Assembly: GCA_020355945.1 (NCBI GenBank)
Contig: CP070627.1
Location: 4,843,558-4,849,335, forward strand
Length of the DNA: 5,778 nucleotides
Direction: 5' to 3'
From: Candidatus Aminicenantota bacterium
GTDB lineage: Bacteria > Acidobacteriota > Aminicenantia > UBA2199
Both the position numbers and the translations under genes were made by a program. Positions 3,601 to 5,778 of the stretch are shown here, piece by piece (the stretch's first letter is position 1; every line of letters begins with the position of its first letter). The notes under the pieces are model-generated. The model worked only from the letters and a program-made list of their open reading frames with translations, was not told the origin of the DNA and ran no database searches.

Positions 3601-5778
3601 ATGTCGGTCTCCAGCCTATAGTGCCGCCCTTCAAAGGGATAAGTGGGTAACGGTATCCGCTGCGGTTTTTCCTCCGGGTGAAACCGGGACCAATCGACAG
3701 CTTCTCCATGAAGCCATAATTGACCGATTTTATTCAGTAAATAATAGTCATCCGCGTCCTCTTCTTTGGGGTGCTTAACAAGACCGATAACCTTTTGCCC
3801 GGGTTTTTTGGAACCGTGTTTATTGACAAAGGTGCTTAAGCTTCGGCCCGGACCCAATTCAATAAAGATCGTATCCGGTTCGTTTAACAGGAGAGAGAGC
3901 CCCCGGGAAAACAGTACCGTGCGGCGCAAATGGGTAACCCAATACTCCGGGGACACCGCTTCTTCAAGGGTTATCCATTTACCGCTCACATTGGATAAAT
4001 AGGGCAGTTGGGGCTTATTTAAGGAAATTTCTTTTAGTGCTGCGGCAAATTTCTCTAATACCGGGTCCATCATGGGTGAATGAAAAGCATGGGAGGTATG
4101 GAGACGTCGGCATTCACAATTCTTTGCTGTTAATAACCGTTCAAATGCCTCCAGTGCTTCATAAGGACCGGAAACCACACAGAGGGAAGGTGCGTTGACT
4201 GCAGCCAATGCCAATTGATCATGTTGGTTTAATAGGGTTTTTAGTTCATCTTCCGACAGCGACACACTCAACATCGCACCAGGGGGCACTTGCTGCATTA
4301 ACTTTCCCCTGAGGGCCACCACCTTTAATGCAGCCTCCAGGGAAAACACCCCGGATAAACAGGCGGCCGCATATTCACCGATGCTGTGGCCAATCATGGC
4401 ATAGGGCTTGATACCCCAATGCATTAATAATTTTGCCAGGGCATATTCAAAAACAAAGAGAAGCGGTTGGGCAATTTCAGTTTGATTGATAAGACTGTCA
4501 GACCGGTCTGACCGGTCGGACTGCTCGGACCAATAAAGGATTTCTTTGATATCGTAATCCATTAATGGTTTTAATATTTCAAAACAGCGGTCCATTTCCT
4601 CCCGGAATACCGGTTCTGATTGATAGAGTCCCAGGCCCATATTGACGTATTGAGAACCCTGGCCGGAAAACATGAATACCAACCGGTTGTTATCCCTGGC
4701 TGTCCCGGTATGAATACTGCCGGAGCCAGGGGAAGAGGGATCCTCACCAGGCGCCAAACACCGGATGGCATCATTTATATTGGAGACCACTATCATCTTC
4801 CGGTATTTAAAAGCCTCTCGCCCCACCTGCAGGGTGTAGCTCGCATCTGCAAGTCTGATCCCGGGTTTTTCCTTTAAATGATTTGCCAGGTTTGTTGTCA
4901 TTCGTTCAAGGGCGGTTTCTGTTTTGGCAGATAATAGGATTAATTGGTATTTTCGCTTAGACAAGGGGGCAAGCCCCCTTGTTCCCTCGGGGGCCTCTTC
5001 GAGGATAACATGGGCGTTGGTGCCGCCGATGCCAAAAGAGCTGACCCCGGCCCTCAAAGGGTATCTGTCACGCTTCCATCGGGTTAGTTCGGTATTGACT
5101 GTAAAGGGACTATTTTCGAGATCGATTTTGGGATTTGGGGATTCAAAATGGAGGCTTGGCGGGATGAGTTGATATTTTAAGGCCAGCACGGTTTTTATAA
5201 AACCAGCCACTCCGGCAGCATGGTTTAGATGGCCGATATTTGTTTTTACAGAGCCGATTCGACAAAAGTGTTTTTTTTCTGAGTTAAATGCTGATTTAAG
5301 GCCTTCGATTTCCACCGGGTCACCCAGGGTTGTTGCCGTACCGTGGGTTTCTATATAGGTGATGGTTTCAGGCTCTACCTCGGCCATTTCCAGGGCGGTG
5401 CGGATAACTTGTGCCTGTCCGTCGCTGCTGGGGGCCGTATAGCCGGCTTTGCCGGCGCCGTCGTTGTTAATAGAAGAACCTTTAATCACCGCATGAATGG
5501 TATCACCATCGGCAGCAGCCTCTGCCAGGCGTTTTAACACCACGATGCCCACACCGTTACCAAAATTGCACCCTTGTGCGTTGGCATCAAAGGCCCGACA
5601 GTGACCATCCGGCGAATGAAGCATCCCTTGCTCATACCAATACCCCTTTTTGTCCAGGGCCCGGATCGAGACACCCCCTGCCAGCGCTATATCGCAATCA
5701 CCACTTAATAAGCCCTGGCAGGCCAGGTGAATGAGCACCAGGGACGTGGAACATGCCGTGTCCAGGGTTACCGCAGGT
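642..5778 (-). CDS. Type I modular polyketide synthase, KS-AT-KR-DH-ACP, 5' end cut by window edge
   Basis: This is a single-module cis-AT PKS subunit, a cytosolic multienzyme that adds one malonyl unit to an ACP-bound chain and processes the beta-carbon. The frame is open from the right edge to TAA at 642-644. Residue numbers here count from the GTG at 5738, which is internal: 13 further codons upstream encode the KS active-site stretch PAVTLDTACSTSL. Domains in order: KS (to about 251), AT (353-650), KR structural plus catalytic part (735-1185), DH-like (1208-1486), KR-type C-terminal element (1513-1551), ACP (1586-1662), basic tail (1663-1698). There is no enoylreductase, methyltransferase or thioesterase, so the chain must pass to another protein, probably the product of the gene 19 bp downstream. 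No frameshift or internal stop is seen. About 175 N-terminal residues are missing, judged from the neighbouring KS. Family assignment is secure; the polyketide product cannot be inferred. Confidence 0.97.
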   Translation of the reverse strand, partial: PAVTLDTACSTSLVLIHLACQGLLSGDCDIALAGGVSIRALDKKGYWYEQGMLHSPDGHCRAFDANAQGCNFGNGVGIVVLKRLAEAAADGDTIHAVIKGSSINNDGAGKAGYTAPSSDGQAQVIRTALEMAEVEPETITYIETHGTATTLGDPVEIEGLKSAFNSEKKHFCRIGSVKTNIGHLNHAAGVAGFIKTVLALKYQLIPPSLHFESPNPKIDLENSPFTVNTELTRWKRDRYPLRAGVSSFGIGGTNAHVILEEAPEGTRGLAPLSKRKYQLILLSAKTETALERMTTNLANHLKEKPGIRLADASYTLQVGREAFKYRKMIVVSNINDAIRCLAPGEDPSSPGSGSIHTGTARDNNRLVFMFSGQGSQYVNMGLGLYQSEPVFREEMDRCFEILKPLMDYDIKEILYWSEQSDRSDRSDSLINQTEIAQPLLFVFEYALAKLLMHWGIKPYAMIGHSIGEYAAACLSGVFSLEAALKVVALRGKLMQQVPPGAMLSVSLSEDELKTLLNQHDQLALAAVNAPSLCVVSGPYEALEAFERLLTAKNCECRRLHTSHAFHSPMMDPVLEKFAAALKEISLNKPQLPYLSNVSGKWITLEEAVSPEYWVTHLRRTVLFSRGLSLLLNEPDTIFIELGPGRSLSTFVNKHGSKKPGQKVIGLVKHPKEEDADDYYLLNKIGQLWLHGEAVDWSRFHPEEKPQRIPLPTYPFEGRHYRLETDILKVGVNMFSRQQELSKRGDLTGWFYTPSWKRTTVPVYEPGAQESPLNWLFFIENSGFSERLLSRLKQTRAGDSITLVRVGTEFGPAGEGVYTVDPKQSSHYFSLLAELKQQGRIPRRIIHLWNITTAASDDPGSSGFEDRENQGFYSLLYLAQALGKEGIDQEVGLTVLTDYMQDVSGEERLLPLKAALLGPAMVIPLEYPNIRCTTIDVVVPAPGSKRDRQLIDRLIAEFFTKSPDHIIAYRNHYRLAQTIEPVPLKDSAEKTPCLKQGGVYLITGGLGGIGLVLALHLAKSVQAKLILTGRSALPPKEQWQEWLDTHSPQDEISIKIQKILELDQAGSRVMCCSADTADYSSMQAVISRAENQWGPINGVIHAAGVPGGGMIQLKTPAQANNVLTPKVKGTLVLDRLLKDHELDFFILCSSINSILPMLGQVDYFAANAFLDAFAHYKTAVDDTFTVSINWDTWQEVGMAVNAAKQLSQRGQQPTSQTGEPGQHPLLERYIQENHQEVYITHLDLSKHWVLQEHKAAGLGKGLAPGVAFLEMARQAFEKHAENKTVEISEAYFLNPLLVGENEKKETRLILEKQSHGYDFLVQSRTPAHQDNWQKHAAGKITVLESEESPIIHDIKAIAAKCNKEQGKITEKEEQPQAGLLAFGPRWDSIRWVKCGENQGLALIQLNNDFGKDLEFYKLHPALLDCATGFLFRYIYEGSAYIPFSYKKLRINAPLPAKIYSYSRLVDDGQTGKESLKFDITIMNEGGAELVDIKEFTMLEVSEEVKAKIKGKDADTAASPGERRSNEQEEFLKNGILPQEGVEVFKRILGATLPQVVVSTVDLPIRIKSNNVTPPLLVREDSKQDNRSRPVEARPEISSVYVAPRSENERIIAGIWQELLGIDKVGIHDDFFELGGDSLNIVQLNGKLKKILKQDIPVAAMFRYLTIHSFSQYLYREENGKKGAGQEMSRSNVIEESKSRLKTRISRRSRAAN
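645..752 (-). other. Charged C-terminal tail, candidate docking segment
   Basis: The last 36 residues after the ACP end in EESKSRLKTRISRRSRAAN, a probable amphipathic helix with a dense run of Lys and Arg. Tails at this place in multi-protein PKS lines commonly mediate recognition of the next subunit. That role is inferred from position; I do not recognise a defined docking class. Confidence 0.45.
753..983 (-). other. Acyl carrier protein (ACP) domain
   Basis: Residues 1586-1662 form a single carrier domain. IWQELLGIDKVGIHDDFFELGGDSLN contains the phosphopantetheine attachment Ser1623 (codon 870-872) in the GGDSL motif, followed by the helix III region PVAAMFRYLTIHSFSQYL. It holds the growing chain as a thioester. 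There is one ACP only and no tandem copy. GGDSL is found in both PKS and NRPS carriers. About 35 residues of low-complexity, Lys/Glu/Ser-rich linker (about 1552-1585) precede it. Confidence 0.95.
1086..1202 (-). other. KR-type C-terminal element between DH and ACP
   Basis: Residues 1513-1551 contain GILPQEGVEVFKRIL followed by PQVVVSTVDL. A stretch of this form (G-I-x-P-x-E-G-x-x-x-F, then P-Q-V-x-V-S) normally follows directly after the NWxxW-x-x-x-GMA end of PKS ketoreductases. Here it is about 330 residues downstream of that end, on the far side of the DH. The assignment rests on motif recollection. Confidence 0.6.
1281..2117 (-). other. Dehydratase-like (DH, double hotdog) domain placed after the KR
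   Basis: A polyketide DH removes water from the beta-hydroxyacyl-ACP. Here HPLLERYIQ (from 1209) opens the fold, HWVLQEHKAAGLGKGLAPG carries the presumed catalytic His1239 (codon 2022-2024), FGPRWDSI (1368-1375) matches the YGPxF motif, LHPALLD gives the catalytic Asp1410 (codon 1509-1511), and YIPFSYKKL matches the LPFSW motif. Two deviations are visible: the His-to-Pro motif is HxxxGx6P rather than HxxxGx4P, and the residue four after the Asp is Gly rather than Gln or His. The fold assignment is firm; activity is uncertain. Confidence 0.85.
2184..3536 (-). other. Ketoreductase (KR) domain, structural plus catalytic subdomains
   Basis: Residues 735-975 (from WFYTPSWKR) form the degenerate structural half; the catalytic Rossmann half starts at GGVYLITGGLGGIG (983-996), the NADPH-binding loop. 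The catalytic set is complete: Lys1112, Ser1136, Tyr1149 and Asn1153 (VDYFAANAFLDAF), with the usual Ser-to-Tyr spacing of 13. The core ends at SINWDTWQEVGMA. The stereochemical fingerprints are unhelpful: the LDD of B-type KRs is replaced by GVPGGGM (1090-1096), and the A-type Trp eight residues before the Tyr is Leu. It should therefore be active, but hydroxyl configuration cannot be called. Confidence 0.93.
3789..4682 (-). other. Acyltransferase (AT) domain, predicted malonyl-CoA specific
   Basis: This domain loads the extender unit onto the ACP. The N-terminal motif FMFSGQGSQYVNMG (residues 355-368) and nucleophile motif GHSIGE with Ser452 (codon 4383-4385) are present, as are Arg477 in ALRGKLMQ and the catalytic His550. 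The specificity motif is HAFH (4080-4091), which in characterised cis-AT PKSs goes with malonyl-CoA; methylmalonyl domains usually carry YASH. The Ile after the active Ser also fits malonyl. The conserved post-AT linker YPFEGRHYRLE follows at residues 700-710. A short Ser-Asp-Arg repeat sits in the loop before INQTEIAQPLLF. Confidence 0.94.
4494..4529 (-). repeat. Short 9-bp tandem repeat encoding Ser-Asp-Arg units in the AT domain
   Basis: Four consecutive 9-nt units on the coding strand read TCCGAGCAG, TCCGACCGG, TCAGACCGG and TCTGACAGT, giving SEQ-SDR-SDR-SDS. The two central units are near-identical apart from the wobble base of Ser. On the plus strand the palindrome GACCGGTC occurs twice, at 4501-4508 and 4510-4517. 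It lies in a surface loop region upstream of the AT active site, so it is likely tolerated. Confidence 0.8.
4961..4982. repeat. Perfect 10-bp inverted repeat inside the KS-AT linker coding region
   Basis: ACAAGGGGGC (4961-4970) and its exact reverse complement GCCCCCTTGT (4973-4982) are separated by two bases. A GGGGGC at 4989-4994 could pair with the GCCCCC at 4973-4978 as an alternative. In the protein this is the linker right after the KS (TRGLAPLS). It is not a terminator, as the frame runs on for more than 4 kb. Confidence 0.75.
4986..5778 (-). other. Ketosynthase (KS) domain, partial, active-site residues present
   Basis: This domain catalyses decarboxylative Claisen condensation. The nucleophile Cys is in DTACSTSL (codon 5751-5753). 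The first His is in ETHGTATTLGDP (codon 5343-5345) and the second in SVKTNIGHLNHAAG (codon 5229-5231), so the Cys-His-His set is complete and the domain should elongate. FGIGGTNAHVILEEAP near 4990-5035 marks the C-terminal end. Cys rather than Gln or Ser at the active site argues against a loading-type KSQ or a non-elongating KS. The N-terminal half is off the right edge. Confidence 0.95.
5681..5778. repeat. Right copy of exact 98-bp terminal direct repeat
   Basis: This copy is identical to bases 1-98 and encodes the same KS active-site segment in the upstream PKS gene, in the same reading frame. Identity includes every synonymous position. It is either a recently duplicated or converted KS segment, or one locus seen at both ends of a looped contig. 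Confidence 0.99.

Noticed and set aside
5736..5738. GTG at 5738 as the real start of the upstream PKS gene
   Set aside because: The frame stays open to the window edge and the preceding 13 codons encode the KS nucleophile motif DTACSTSL, so the start lies outside the window.
1..5778. A 5.68-kb circular plasmid or phage-like circle, suggested by the identical ends
   Set aside because: The circle would carry only one PKS gene and no replication, mobilisation or structural gene. The overlap sits on the KS active site, a typical place for assembly collapse.

Overview
The window holds a piece of a modular type I polyketide synthase (PKS) locus, with every gene on the minus strand (transcription runs right to left). 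The first gene (5778 to 642) is cut by the right edge just upstream of its ketosynthase (KS) active-site cysteine. It continues through acyltransferase (AT), ketoreductase (KR), a dehydratase-like (DH) domain and an acyl carrier protein (ACP), then stops. After a 19-bp spacer with a good Shine-Dalgarno site, a second PKS gene starts at 622 and is cut by the left edge just past its own KS active site. There is no RNA gene, transposase, CRISPR array or replication gene, and no gene-free stretch above 300 bases.

The predicted module uses malonyl-CoA (HAFH motif in AT), has an intact KS Cys-His-His set, an intact KR Lys-Ser-Tyr-Asn set and an ACP with a GGDSL serine. It would extend a chain by two carbons and reduce the beta-keto group. 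It would dehydrate it only if the DH works, and both DH motifs deviate from consensus. The domain order KS-AT-KR-DH-ACP is not the usual DH-before-KR order: the DH appears inserted between the KR core and a KR C-terminal element.

The most important structural fact is that bases 1-98 and 5681-5778 are identical, so the window begins and ends on the same KS active-site sequence. Joining the ends gives a 5680-bp circle with one in-frame 1886-residue single-module PKS. A PKS-only circle without replication functions is implausible. More likely this is a whole contig that an assembler ended in a KS segment shared by adjacent PKS genes of one cluster. The adjacency and order of whatever lies outside cannot be read here.

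The organism cannot be fixed from this sequence. It is bacterial (Shine-Dalgarno, operon-like packing, cis-AT PKS) with roughly balanced base composition. The style (KR followed by DH, short Ser-Asp-Arg repeats, basic C-terminal tail) reminds me of PKS/NRPS clusters from uncultured lineages such as Aminicenantes, but this is recollection, not a demonstrated match.
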